A DNA stretch of 64,000 nucleotides from NCBI RefSeq assembly GCF_034932105.1, contig NZ_JAYGIG010000013.1:11794-75793 (forward strand), written 5' to 3'. Origin of the DNA: Leptothoe sp034932105 (GTDB lineage Bacteria; Cyanobacteriota; Cyanobacteriia; Phormidesmidales; Phormidesmidaceae). Shown here one piece after another: positions 1 through 8,715 of the stretch. The position numbers and the translations under genes were made by a program. The number at the start of each line of letters is the position of its first letter. Position 1 is the stretch's first letter. A model generated the notes under the pieces. That model was not told the origin of the DNA. It searched no databases and worked only from the letters and a program-made list of their open reading frames with translations.

Positions 1-301
1 CCTTGACGGTGGTGGTATCAAAAACTTGCTCGGCCTTGGGTTGGCGGATCTGTACTTGGGGCGCATAGGCATCTAACCAGGGAGCTAACTCCTGAATCAG
101 AGCGGGCGGGTCCACCTGTTTAAGGGCAGGTCGAGGGGCAAAGAAGGCTGGGGGAGCTTTTGCTGACGCCTCGATTTCGGTTTCAGGCTGAGGGGCGGAG
201 TTACAGCTGGTCAGCAGCAGTAGCGCCACTAGGACAACCGGTCCGACCACCTGAGCCAGTAGCCGCTGCAGATGTCTTAAAACATCAGAAGCCAAAGTCA
301 T
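1..301 (-). CDS. Putative lipoprotein, N-terminal part only (runs off the left edge)
   Basis: Only about the first 100 residues are in the window. Read from the ATG at 301, the protein opens with a short polar stretch, a hydrophobic segment rich in Leu and Val, and then a lipobox-like LLTSC, so it is probably exported and lipid-anchored. After the Cys comes a Pro/Glu/Ala-rich linker and then a segment containing APWLDAYAPQVQI. That resembles a group of uncharacterised cyanobacterial exported proteins, but I cannot name the family. An in-frame ATG three codons upstream (310) is an equally possible start. It is divergent from psaA and shares the long region 302-994 with it. Function unknown. 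Confidence 0.6.
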   Translation of the reverse strand, partial: MTLASDVLRHLQRLLAQVVGPVVLVALLLLTSCNSAPQPETEIEASAKAPPAFFAPRPALKQVDPPALIQELAPWLDAYAPQVQIRQPKAEQVFDTTTVK

Positions 302-543
302 GACAAGCATTTCCCCAAAAGATGGTTAAACCTAGTGCCCCTGTAACGATGTAATGACATCCCAGGCTTAAACGATATTAACTGTCCATCGACCTCGATC
401 AGTCCAGGATGTTCAAAGCTTTGCTCTAGAGGGCGACCTTCTTTAGCTGTCTTGCTCAGGGGGGCTTAAAGGTTAGGAAAATGCTAGGGACCCATGATGG
501 CTGCGTGAGGCTGTTTCTGAAAGGTGAAACAACGCTCAGGTAT

Positions 544-561
544 TTTACAAAACTAAACAAA
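544..561 (+). promoter_or_regulatory. HLR1-like element (candidate RpaB site) upstream of psaA
   Basis: The sequence is TTTACAAA, two bases, then TAAACAAA. The HLR1 consensus is two (G/T)TTACA(A/T)(A/T) units two bases apart. The first unit here matches fully and the second differs at two positions. RpaB binding to HLR1 sites upstream of photosystem I genes is established in other cyanobacteria. Assignment here is by pattern only. Confidence 0.35.
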
Positions 562-837
562 AATGGCCCTGAATGTAACTAACCTTTGAGTTTTAGTCAT
601 GGGTTCTTTATAAAAATGATCTATGGTTTTGATTTAAATAAATAAATTTGATTTTGAGGGTTTTATGCATGCCCTGCGGTGTGTAGCTGAAAAGGGCTGG
701 GACTATTGAGATTTGTTAATATCCGAGCCGATAAGTGTCCGTTTTGTGAAAACGACTACCGTGTGACCCTTGTTCTAAGAGGATTTCGGAGGTTGAATTA
801 TTGTTAACTCGACGCGGGATCGAGCAAGTGCCGAGTC

Positions 838-843
838 TATAAT
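838..843 (+). promoter_or_regulatory. Candidate -10 box (TATAAT) in the psaA leader region
   Basis: A perfect TATAAT lies about 150 bases upstream of the psaA start codon. No convincing -35 hexamer sits 16-18 bases further upstream, so it would be an activator-dependent (type 2) promoter if real. Confidence 0.3.
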
Positions 844-994
844 GCTCAGGAGCAATCCTATAAATAGCGAGTGTCGACGTTTTCTCTGACTTAACATCTC
901 GGTTGAAAATGTTTGTAATTGTTTCCTTCATGAAGCTTTTGCTGACCTCAGTTTTTAGGCTGTTCGTTCTTTGTCTAGAGAGAGGAGAGTCTCC

Positions 995-3262
995 ATGACA
1001 ACTACCCCGCGGGAGCGGGAGGCGAAAGTCAAGGTAGAAGTGGATGAAAATCCGGTACCCGTTTCTTTTGAGAAGTGGGGTCAGCCGGGACATTTCAGTC
1101 GTACCTTGAAGCGAGGACCCAAAACTACTACTTGGATTTGGGATCTTCACGCCGACGCTCACGACTTTGATAGTCACACCAGTGACTTAGAGGACATTTC
1201 TCGTAAAATTTTTAGTGCTCACTTTGGCCATTTGGCCATCGTGTTCATCTGGCTGAGTGGCATGTATTACCATGGTGCTCGGTTCTCTAACTTTGAGGCT
1301 TGGTTAGCAGACCCCATTCATATTCATCCGAGTGCTCAGGTTGTTTGGCCCATCTTTGGCCAAGAAATCCTGAACGGTGACGTGGGTGGTGGCTTCCAAG
1401 GTATTCAAATTACATCTGGTTTATTCCAGATGTGGAGAGCAGCTGGCTATACCAATTCTTTCCAGCTTTTGTGTACCGCCATCGGTGCGCTGGTCATGGC
1501 TGGTTTGATGATTAATGCTGGTGTATTCCACTACCACGTCAAAGCTCCTAAGCTTGCGTGGTTCCAGAATGTGGAGTCCATGCTGAACCACCACTTGGCT
1601 GGTTTGTTTGGTTTAGGCTCTCTATCCTGGGCAGGTCACTTAATTCACGTGGGTGTGCCTGTTAACCACATGTTGGATGCGGGTGTTGCTCCACAAGATA
1701 TTCCTCTGCCCCATGAATATCTATTGGATAAGGCATTTATGGCCGACATGTTCCCGAGCTTTGCTCAGGGTTTGACGCCATTCTTCACCCTTAATTGGGG
1801 TGCTTACTCTGACTTCTTGACCTTCAAAGGTGGTCTAAACCCGGTAACGGGTGGCCTTTGGATGACTGACATTGCGCATCACCACGTGGCGATTGCCGTA
1901 ATGTTCATTTTTGCTGGCCATATGTACCGCACTAACTGGGGTATTGGTCATAGCATCAAGGAGATTCTCGAAGGTCAGAAGGGCGATCCGTTGCTCTTCC
2001 CTGCTAAGAATGGCCACGATGGCTTGTTTGAGTTCTTGACCACTTCGTGGCACGCTCAGCTGGCTATCAACCTGGCTATGGGTGGTTCGGTGACGATTAT
2101 TGTGGCTCAGCATATGTATGCGATGCCTCCATATCCTTACCTGGCAACTGACTACGCTACCCAGCTGTGCCTATTCACTCACCATATGTGGATTGGTGCC
2201 TTCATGATTGTGGGTGGTGCTGCCCACGGTGCGATCGCAATGGTTCGGGACTACGACCCTGCCATGCATGTCGACAACGTGCTCGACCGCGTTCTGCGTG
2301 CTCGTGATGCCATCATCTCTCACCTCAACTGGGTATGTATTTTCCTAGGCTTCCATAGCTTCGGTCTATATATTCACAACGACACCATGCGTGCGTTGGG
2401 TCGTCCCCAGGACATGTTTTCCGACAGTGCGATTCAGCTTCAGCCCATCTTTGCTCAATGGCTGCAGAACCTGCACACCCTAGCTGCTAGCGGTACCACG
2501 GCTCCCAATGCCATTGGTCCTACTAGTATTGCCTTTGGTGGTGACATGGTTGCCGTTGGCGGCAAAGTGGCTATGATGCCGATTGCGCTTGGAACGGCTG
2601 ACTTTATGGTGCATCACATCCATGCGTTCACCATTCACGTAACTGTTCTCATCCTGCTCAAGGGTGTGCTGTACTCCCGTAGCTCTCGCCTTATCCCCGA
2701 TAAGAGTGAGCTGGGTTTCCGCTTCCCCTGTGATGGCCCCGGTCGTGGTGGCACCTGCCAGGTATCTGGTTGGGACCATATCTTCCTAGGTCTGTTCTGG
2801 ATGTACAACTCCATCTCCATTGTACTTTTCCACTTCAGTTGGAAGATGCAGTCAGATGTATGGGGTACGGTTTCCGGCGGTACGGTGTCTCACCCTGCTG
2901 GTGGTAATTTTGCAACTAGCGCTATTACCATCAACGGTTGGCTCCGTGACTTCCTGTGGGCTCAGGCTTCTCAGGTGATCAACTCCTACGGTTCGGCTCT
3001 GTCCGCCTACGGTTTGATGTTCTTAGCCGGTCACTTTGTTTGGGCATTTAGCCTGATGTTCCTCTTCAGTGGTCGCGGCTACTGGCAAGAGTTCATCGAG
3101 TCCATCGTTTGGGCTCACAACAAGCTCAAGGTTGCTCCTGCAATCCAGCCCCGCGCACTGAGTATCACTCAGGGTCGTGCTGTTGGCGTCGCCCATTACC
3201 TCCTCGGCGGTATTGTGGTGACCTGGGCGTTCTTCCATGCTCGAATTCTGTCGATAGGTTAG
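995..3262 (+). CDS. psaA: Photosystem I core protein PsaA (P700 apoprotein A1)
   Basis: PsaA forms with PsaB the heterodimeric core of photosystem I in the thylakoid membrane. It binds P700, most antenna chlorophylls and, jointly with PsaB, the FX iron-sulfur cluster. The 755-residue length is normal. The FX loop FPCDGPGRGGTC is present with Cys579 and Cys588, and many His residues lie in the expected membrane helices. I chose the ATG at 995 because GGAGAG sits just upstream; a longer in-frame reading from 971 lacks a site. psaB follows after 23 bases, the usual operon. Compared with my memory of Synechocystis PsaA, the stretch around residues 165-240 and a small insertion in the NGHDGLFE loop are rather divergent, yet no key motif is lost. 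Confidence 0.98.
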   Translation: MTTTPREREAKVKVEVDENPVPVSFEKWGQPGHFSRTLKRGPKTTTWIWDLHADAHDFDSHTSDLEDISRKIFSAHFGHLAIVFIWLSGMYYHGARFSNFEAWLADPIHIHPSAQVVWPIFGQEILNGDVGGGFQGIQITSGLFQMWRAAGYTNSFQLLCTAIGALVMAGLMINAGVFHYHVKAPKLAWFQNVESMLNHHLAGLFGLGSLSWAGHLIHVGVPVNHMLDAGVAPQDIPLPHEYLLDKAFMADMFPSFAQGLTPFFTLNWGAYSDFLTFKGGLNPVTGGLWMTDIAHHHVAIAVMFIFAGHMYRTNWGIGHSIKEILEGQKGDPLLFPAKNGHDGLFEFLTTSWHAQLAINLAMGGSVTIIVAQHMYAMPPYPYLATDYATQLCLFTHHMWIGAFMIVGGAAHGAIAMVRDYDPAMHVDNVLDRVLRARDAIISHLNWVCIFLGFHSFGLYIHNDTMRALGRPQDMFSDSAIQLQPIFAQWLQNLHTLAASGTTAPNAIGPTSIAFGGDMVAVGGKVAMMPIALGTADFMVHHIHAFTIHVTVLILLKGVLYSRSSRLIPDKSELGFRFPCDGPGRGGTCQVSGWDHIFLGLFWMYNSISIVLFHFSWKMQSDVWGTVSGGTVSHPAGGNFATSAITINGWLRDFLWAQASQVINSYGSALSAYGLMFLAGHFVWAFSLMFLFSGRGYWQEFIESIVWAHNKLKVAPAIQPRALSITQGRAVGVAHYLLGGIVVTWAFFHARILSIG

Positions 3263-3285
3263 CGGGGAGGACTTACTAGAAAACT

Positions 3286-5490
3286 ATGGCAACTAAATTT
3301 CCAAAATTTAGCCAAGACCTCGCACAAGATCCAACTACGCGTCGGATCTGGTACGGGATTGCCACCTCTCATGACTTTGAAAGCCACGATGGCATGACTG
3401 AGGAGAATCTTTACCAAAAGATTTTTGCTTCTCACTTTGGTCACCTGGCAGTCATTTTCCTCTGGGTATCCGGCAACCTGTTTCACGTAGCTTGGCAAGG
3501 TAACTTTGAGCAGTGGATTAAAGATCCCCTCAACGTTAAACCCATCGCCCATGCGATTTGGGATCCTCACTTTGGTCAGAATGCGGTGGATGCGTTCACC
3601 CAGGCTGGCTCCACTGGTCCCGTTAACGTAGCGTTCTCTGGGGTTTACCACTGGTGGTACACCATTGGTATGCGGACCAACAGCGACCTTTATTCGGCGT
3701 CTTTGTTCCTTTTGGTTCTGTCGTCTATCTTCCTGCTAGCAGGTTGGTTACACCTACAGCCCAAGTTCCGTCCCAGCTTGTCCTGGTTCAAGAATGCTGA
3801 GTCTCGCCTAAACCACCACCTAGCTGGTTTGTTTGGTGTGAGTTCCTTGGCTTGGACTGGTCACCTGGTTCACGTTGCAATTCCTGAGTCCCGTGGTGTG
3901 CATGTTGGTTGGGATAACTTCCTAACTGTTTCGCCTCATCCCGCTGGCTTGGCCCCCTTCTTCTCCGGAAACTGGGGTGTGTACGCTCAGAACCCTGACA
4001 CTGTAAACCATGTGTTTGGTACTTCTGAAGGTGCCGGGACTGCAATCTTGACCTTCTTAGGCGGGTTCCATCCTCAGACTGAGTCTCTATGGCTCACTGA
4101 TATGGCTCACCATCACCTAGCCATTGCGGTGATCTTTATCATTGCTGGCCACATGTACCGGACTAACTTCGGTATTGGTCACAGTCTTAAGGAAATCCTC
4201 AATGCTCACCAGCCCCCTAGCGGTGGTCTGGGTGAAGGCCACAAGGGAATGTTTGATACCCTCAACAATTCCTTGCACTTCCAGCTAGGTCTAGCTCTGG
4301 CTTCCTTGGGTGTAGTAACTTCTCTAGTTGCTCAGCACATGTATGCGATGCCTCCTTACGCGTTTATTGCTAAGGATTACACCACCATGGCTGCGCTTTA
4401 CACTCACCACCAGTACATCGCAGGCTTCCTGATGATGGGTGCCTTTGCTCACGGTGCGATCTTCTTGATTCGCGACTACGATCCAGCTGCGAACACTAAC
4501 AATGTGTTGGCTCGTATTTTGGATCACAAAGAAGCGATCATCTCGCACTTAAGCTGGGTGACTTTGTTCCTCGGTTTCCATACCCTGGGTCTTTACGTAC
4601 ACAATGATGTGGTCGTTGCCTTTGGTACTCCCGAGAAGCAAATCTTGGTTGAGCCTGTGTTTGCCCAGTGGGTTCAAGCTGCCTCTGGTAAAGCTCTTTA
4701 TGGCTTTGACACGCTGCTATCCAATGCTGACAGCATGGCCACTGGCGCTGCTAGCGGCATCTGGCTACCAGGTTGGTTTGAGGCCATTAATAGTGGTACA
4801 AACTCTCTGTTCTTGACTATCGGCCCTGGTGACTTCTTGGTGCACCATGCGATTGCTCTGGGTCTTCACACCACTACCTTGGTCTTGGTCAAGGGTGCGT
4901 TGGATGCCCGTGGTTCTAAGCTAATGCCCGACAAGAAGGACTTTGGCTATAGCTTCCCCTGTGACGGCCCCGGTCGTGGCGGTACTTGTGATATCTCTGC
5001 ATGGGATTCCTTCTACCTAGCCATGTTCTGGATGTTGAATACCCTGGGTTGGCTAACCTTCTACTGGCACTGGAAGCATTTAGCTATCTGGTCTGGTAAT
5101 GTGGCTCAGTTCAATACGAGTTCCACGTACTTGATGGGTTGGTTCCGTGATTATCTGTGGTTGAACTCTTCCCAGTTGATCAACGGCTATAACGCCTACG
5201 GCATGAATAACTTGGCGGTTTGGGCTTGGATGTTCCTCTTTGGACACCTGGTCTGGGCGACCGGTTTCATGTTCCTCATCTCTTGGCGAGGTTACTGGCA
5301 AGAGCTGATCGAGACCATTGTTTGGGCTCATGAGCGCACTCCTCTGGCTAACTTGATTAGCTGGAAGGATAAGCCGGTTGCTCTATCCATCGTTCAGGCT
5401 CGTGTAGTTGGTTTGGCTCACTTTACCGTGGGTTATGTTCTGACCTATGCAGCCTTCCTGATAGCGTCGACGTCTAGCCGATTTGGATAG
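3286..5490 (+). CDS. psaB: Photosystem I core protein PsaB (P700 apoprotein A2)
   Basis: PsaB is the second large subunit of the photosystem I heterodimer and supplies the other half of P700 and of the FX ligands. The 734 residues are a typical length. The FX loop FPCDGPGRGGTC gives Cys559 and Cys568, and the C-terminal quinone-site region with the FMFLISWRGYWQE motif is intact. The start is supported by GGGGAGG at 3264-3270. It is cotranscribed with psaA and ends 23 bases before a strong terminator hairpin, so the operon appears to contain only these two genes. The sequence looks more conserved than that of the neighbouring PsaA. Confidence 0.98.
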   Translation: MATKFPKFSQDLAQDPTTRRIWYGIATSHDFESHDGMTEENLYQKIFASHFGHLAVIFLWVSGNLFHVAWQGNFEQWIKDPLNVKPIAHAIWDPHFGQNAVDAFTQAGSTGPVNVAFSGVYHWWYTIGMRTNSDLYSASLFLLVLSSIFLLAGWLHLQPKFRPSLSWFKNAESRLNHHLAGLFGVSSLAWTGHLVHVAIPESRGVHVGWDNFLTVSPHPAGLAPFFSGNWGVYAQNPDTVNHVFGTSEGAGTAILTFLGGFHPQTESLWLTDMAHHHLAIAVIFIIAGHMYRTNFGIGHSLKEILNAHQPPSGGLGEGHKGMFDTLNNSLHFQLGLALASLGVVTSLVAQHMYAMPPYAFIAKDYTTMAALYTHHQYIAGFLMMGAFAHGAIFLIRDYDPAANTNNVLARILDHKEAIISHLSWVTLFLGFHTLGLYVHNDVVVAFGTPEKQILVEPVFAQWVQAASGKALYGFDTLLSNADSMATGAASGIWLPGWFEAINSGTNSLFLTIGPGDFLVHHAIALGLHTTTLVLVKGALDARGSKLMPDKKDFGYSFPCDGPGRGGTCDISAWDSFYLAMFWMLNTLGWLTFYWHWKHLAIWSGNVAQFNTSSTYLMGWFRDYLWLNSSQLINGYNAYGMNNLAVWAWMFLFGHLVWATGFMFLISWRGYWQELIETIVWAHERTPLANLISWKDKPVALSIVQARVVGLAHFTVGYVLTYAAFLIASTSSRFG

Positions 5491-5513
5491 CGTTTGAGGT
5501 TTTAGGAGAATGA

Positions 5514-5547
5514 AAAAAGCCCTTCAGCTTTGCCTGAAGGGCTTTTT
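5514..5547 (+). terminator. Rho-independent terminator of psaAB
   Basis: A 12-base-pair stem (AAAGCCCTTCAG at 5516-5527, CTGAAGGGCTTT at 5534-5545) with a six-base loop is followed by a T run. It closes the psaAB operon and insulates it from the downstream methyltransferase gene. Confidence 0.93.
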
Positions 5548-5786
5548 GTTTGATACAAAGACATACTGATTTGAGTAGGACTGGAGTAGATATGAAATTT
5601 TAGAGGTTAAAGTATTTAACGGTTATTTAATAAATGACTAAGCTAGCTGATACTCTTTCAGCAGAGGTCTGCAAGGATATGAACTAATTTGAGCAGAGGT
5701 AAGTTCACCTATCAAGTCGAAGATATGAGGATACTTTTCTAGTACTTGTCTTACACCCAAGATTTATACCATCTGAATTTTTATTA

Positions 5787-6833
5787 ATGGTCGCTCTATC
5801 GAAGATGAGAGAATTTACCTGTATTGATTTGTTTGCTGGAGCAGGTGGGTTGAGCTGTGGCTTAATCGCTGAAGGGTTTGATATTGCTGTGGCAGTGGAG
5901 ATTGACTCTGTCTCTGCGAAAAGTTATATCTTAAACCATTCAAGTACTAAGGTTCTTGTTAAAGACATACGTAAAATTACTGGTCCAGAGTTGCTTAAAC
6001 AGGCTGGTTTAGTTCGTGGTGATTTAGATTTATTAACTGGTTGTCCACCATGTCAAGGATTTTCAACACTTCGCACAAAGCGGCGAACACTAGAGTCCGA
6101 TGATCCTAGAAATGACTTGATTCGGGAAGTATTGCGTTTAGTACGTTCTATGAGGCCTCGCGCTATTCTCATCGAGAATGTTCCAGGACTTGCTAAGGAT
6201 AGAAGATTTGTGGATTTCCGAGTAGGTTTGAAGCAGGCTGGTTATTGTTCGGATTATGCAATTTTAAATGCTTCGGATTTCGGTGTCCCGCAACGTCGTC
6301 GTCGTTTAGTCCTGATTGCTTTTCGTGGCATGAATGTACCGGCTAACTGGTCTTGTTACGAGACTTCTGAAAAAAATGTTAGGCAGGCTATTTCTCATTT
6401 GGCTACATCAGCTGGATCCAGTGGAGATGCACTTCACGATATTCCTGAGAAACGGACGCCAGCTATGATGGAGCGAATAAGAGCTACGCCGAAAGACGGT
6501 GGCAGCCGAAAAGATTTACCTTCAGAAATGCAATGCAGATGTCATGTCCGTGGAGATGGATATTTTGATGTCTATGGCAGAATGGCTTGGGATGCCCTTG
6601 CACCCACTATTACAAGTGGATGTAGCAATCCTTCGAAAGGACGATTTTTACATCCTGAGAAGGATAGAGCTATAACTCTTAGAGAGGCAGCCGTACTGCA
6701 AACATTTCCAGAAACTTATAAATTTTGTCTTGATCGTGGGAAAGATCATGTAGCGCGCCAGATTGGAAATGCTTTTCCTCCTGATCTGATTAAACCTATT
6801 GCAAGAATTATCAGCCAAAAATTAGTGTCATAG
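5787..6833 (+). CDS. C5-cytosine DNA methyltransferase (Dcm family)
   Basis: The enzyme should transfer a methyl group from S-adenosylmethionine to carbon 5 of cytosine in a specific DNA site. The motifs are in order: motif I DLFAGAGGLSCG near residue 15, motif IV PPCQGFS with catalytic Cys89, motif VI ENVPG, motif VIII FGVPQRRRRLVL, a short target-recognition region around residues 195-285, then motifs IX and X (QIGNAFP) at the end. At 348 residues it is a compact, complete member. An ATG at 5805 is an alternative start giving MREFTCIDLFAG, which fits the family better. It is AT-rich, shows no HIP1 octamer and is followed one base later by an ATPase/TOPRIM gene, so the two look like an acquired operon. 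Target sequence unknown. Confidence 0.93.
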   Translation: MVALSKMREFTCIDLFAGAGGLSCGLIAEGFDIAVAVEIDSVSAKSYILNHSSTKVLVKDIRKITGPELLKQAGLVRGDLDLLTGCPPCQGFSTLRTKRRTLESDDPRNDLIREVLRLVRSMRPRAILIENVPGLAKDRRFVDFRVGLKQAGYCSDYAILNASDFGVPQRRRRLVLIAFRGMNVPANWSCYETSEKNVRQAISHLATSAGSSGDALHDIPEKRTPAMMERIRATPKDGGSRKDLPSEMQCRCHVRGDGYFDVYGRMAWDALAPTITSGCSNPSKGRFLHPEKDRAITLREAAVLQTFPETYKFCLDRGKDHVARQIGNAFPPDLIKPIARIISQKLVS

Positions 6834-6834
6834 A

Positions 6835-8574
6835 ATGAATTCCCCTCTAGATTCTTTAAGTAGAAGTTTCAGAGCACTTGAGCATACGAAAATCCATATT
6901 CATAGTCTTCGTTTTCCAAATTATAGGAATCTTGAACCTAATGCTGAATTAGTGTTTAAATTTCCTATAACGGTTTTACTGGGTCGTAATGGGACAAATA
7001 AAAGCTCTATACTACATGCTTTGTATGGCAGTGTGAGAGGAAAGAGTATTGGAGATTTTTGGTTTGAAACGAAACTTGATTTGATTCCAGAAACAAGAAA
7101 TGGTTTAAAGCAAAGTATTGTCCATAGATATTTGGACGAAAATGGAGATTTAGTGGAATGTATTAAAGCTCGTGCGCCAAGGAGAGGGAATCCAGATTAC
7201 TGGGAACCAGTAAGACATACTCAACTTTATGGATTTAAAGATAGTGGTGTTCGTATTAGCCCTGTTCAACTTAATGTTGTTCATTTAGATTTTCGGGGTG
7301 AACTTCCTGCATTTGACAAATATTTTTATTTTCCTGATCCTCAACATTTGGACGCACGTGATCGTGATCGGAAGAAAAATTTAGATCCTCATATACGAAA
7401 TAAATATAGTAAGCAAGATTATCTTAGATCTCGTTCAAGTTCTCTCAAAAAAGAAATTAGTGAAAGAGGAAAATCCTTAACTCCCAATGAACTGGAAGTT
7501 TTAAGATATATTCTTGAACGTGATTATACTGGTGGAAAAGTTCTAAAACATAAACTATTTCACGGGCACGAGGGCTGGACAATTTTATTTGAAACTGAGC
7601 ATCTAAATGATTATTCAGATGCCTTTGCTGGTAGTGGCGAGTCAGCATCTACATTATTGGTTCATAATATTTTAGAAGCTCCTGATAATTCTTTAATACT
7701 GTTAGATGAACCTGAGACTTCCCTACATCCTGGTGCTCAGCAACGAATGCTAGAGTTTCTCGCTCATCAAGCTGTTCGAAAGTCCCTTCAGATTGTTATT
7801 GCGACACACTCTACACACTTTACAGAACTACTTCCTAGAGAGGCTATTCAGCTCCTTTATCTTGGATCTGAAGGCAATGTGTCAGTCGAGGCAAACCTTT
7901 CAGCTCAAGAAGCATTTCATGATATGGGATCATTTCCTGCAGGAAAGACTATTTTAGTTGAGGATGCGAGGGCAAGGTTGATTGTTTCAGAAATTTTGAA
8001 AATTCAGTCTGATCAAGCTTCTAAAGAATTTAGTGTAGTAGTTCAACCAGGTGGTACTGCAAAAATTTACAGAGATATAAAAGCTTTTGCTAACTCTAAA
8101 AGAAATAATATCTTTGTAGTTTTTGATGGTGATCATTCTCCTGAAGAATCTATCCCAAAAGATGGGCTTTTACCCCAAGGTGAAATGGAGGTTAAGGCTC
8201 TGATTGATGATCTTACAAAGGGTAATAATTCTAAGGGGCCTAATCTGAATTTTGAAGATGTAGATGATATGACACGTTATATTCGATTTTTCCGAAAGTT
8301 CGTATATTTTCTACCTGCCTGTACACCTGAAGAGCTGGTGTGGAATGATATTGTAGCTACAGAGATTTTAAAGAAAGAGTTACCTTCAAATATATTAGAA
8401 GAGGAAAACTACAAGCACAAAATAAGTTTACTTTCCGATATGATTCCAGGGGTTGACCCTAATGCTGTATTTCAATTCTTATTGTCTGGATTTTTAAAGC
8501 AAGATAGTGAACTCAAATCTAGTCTTGTGAAATGTATCCAGGAAATTCGATCGTCTCCTTCTACCAAACTTTAG
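6835..8574 (+). CDS. OLD-like protein: ABC-type ATPase fused to TOPRIM nuclease domain
   Basis: The architecture is that of OLD (overcoming lysogenization defect) family proteins, which couple an SMC/ABC-like ATPase to a metal-dependent TOPRIM nuclease. Seen here: an N-terminal strand segment, a P-loop at residues 50-58 (GRNGTNKSS), a signature-like GSGES, Walker B LLDEPETSLHP with Asp291 and Glu292, and an H-loop His at 325. A TOPRIM domain follows, with Glu376 in ILVEDARA and the Asp431/Asp433 pair in FDGDHS, then a helical C-terminus. The P-loop has Asn where Gly normally precedes Lys. It starts one base after the methyltransferase stop, so the two are probably translationally coupled. Base composition is strikingly AT-rich (a sampled line is about one third G+C). 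A defence role is inference. Confidence 0.85.
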   Translation: MNSPLDSLSRSFRALEHTKIHIHSLRFPNYRNLEPNAELVFKFPITVLLGRNGTNKSSILHALYGSVRGKSIGDFWFETKLDLIPETRNGLKQSIVHRYLDENGDLVECIKARAPRRGNPDYWEPVRHTQLYGFKDSGVRISPVQLNVVHLDFRGELPAFDKYFYFPDPQHLDARDRDRKKNLDPHIRNKYSKQDYLRSRSSSLKKEISERGKSLTPNELEVLRYILERDYTGGKVLKHKLFHGHEGWTILFETEHLNDYSDAFAGSGESASTLLVHNILEAPDNSLILLDEPETSLHPGAQQRMLEFLAHQAVRKSLQIVIATHSTHFTELLPREAIQLLYLGSEGNVSVEANLSAQEAFHDMGSFPAGKTILVEDARARLIVSEILKIQSDQASKEFSVVVQPGGTAKIYRDIKAFANSKRNNIFVVFDGDHSPEESIPKDGLLPQGEMEVKALIDDLTKGNNSKGPNLNFEDVDDMTRYIRFFRKFVYFLPACTPEELVWNDIVATEILKKELPSNILEEENYKHKISLLSDMIPGVDPNAVFQFLLSGFLKQDSELKSSLVKCIQEIRSSPSTKL

Positions 8575-8715
8575 CTATCCCACTGCATGGAACCAGTGCC
8601 TTAAGAGCTTATGTAGGATTTTTACAGCCCAAGGGCCATGCAAGAAAAGGCTATGGCCGTAACGCATTGGTCTTCATCTTTAAACAGATCCCTAGACGAC
8701 CAAAGCCATAGATGC

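Larger units (their letters stand above)
302..994. other. Long non-coding region upstream of psaA
   Basis: About 690 bases without a convincing gene. It is AT-rich in the middle and must hold the psaA promoter(s) and a long 5' leader, plus the promoter of the divergent lipoprotein gene. Visible elements are an HLR1-like double repeat at 544-561, a perfect TATAAT at 838-843 without a good -35 partner, and a small inverted repeat (CTCGA at 808-812, TCGAG at 820-824) just upstream of that box. Long multi-promoter leaders are known for cyanobacterial psaAB. An antisense reading frame overlapping the psaA start does not resemble a protein. Confidence 0.6.

Noticed and set aside
716..1177. 153-codon open frame on the minus strand overlapping the psaA start
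   Set aside because: Composition and content do not resemble a protein, and most of it lies in the psaA leader and first codons.
995..5490. Far-red-light photosystem I paralogue (FaRLiP cluster)
   Set aside because: No other far-red genes lie beside it, a terminator follows psaB, and PsaB looks ordinary. Divergence of PsaA alone is not enough.
5641..5786. Direct repeat GCAGAGGT (5661 and 5693) as an attachment site of the MTase-OLD cassette
   Set aside because: Only eight bases, both copies lie on the same side of the cassette, and no matching copy was seen after 8574.
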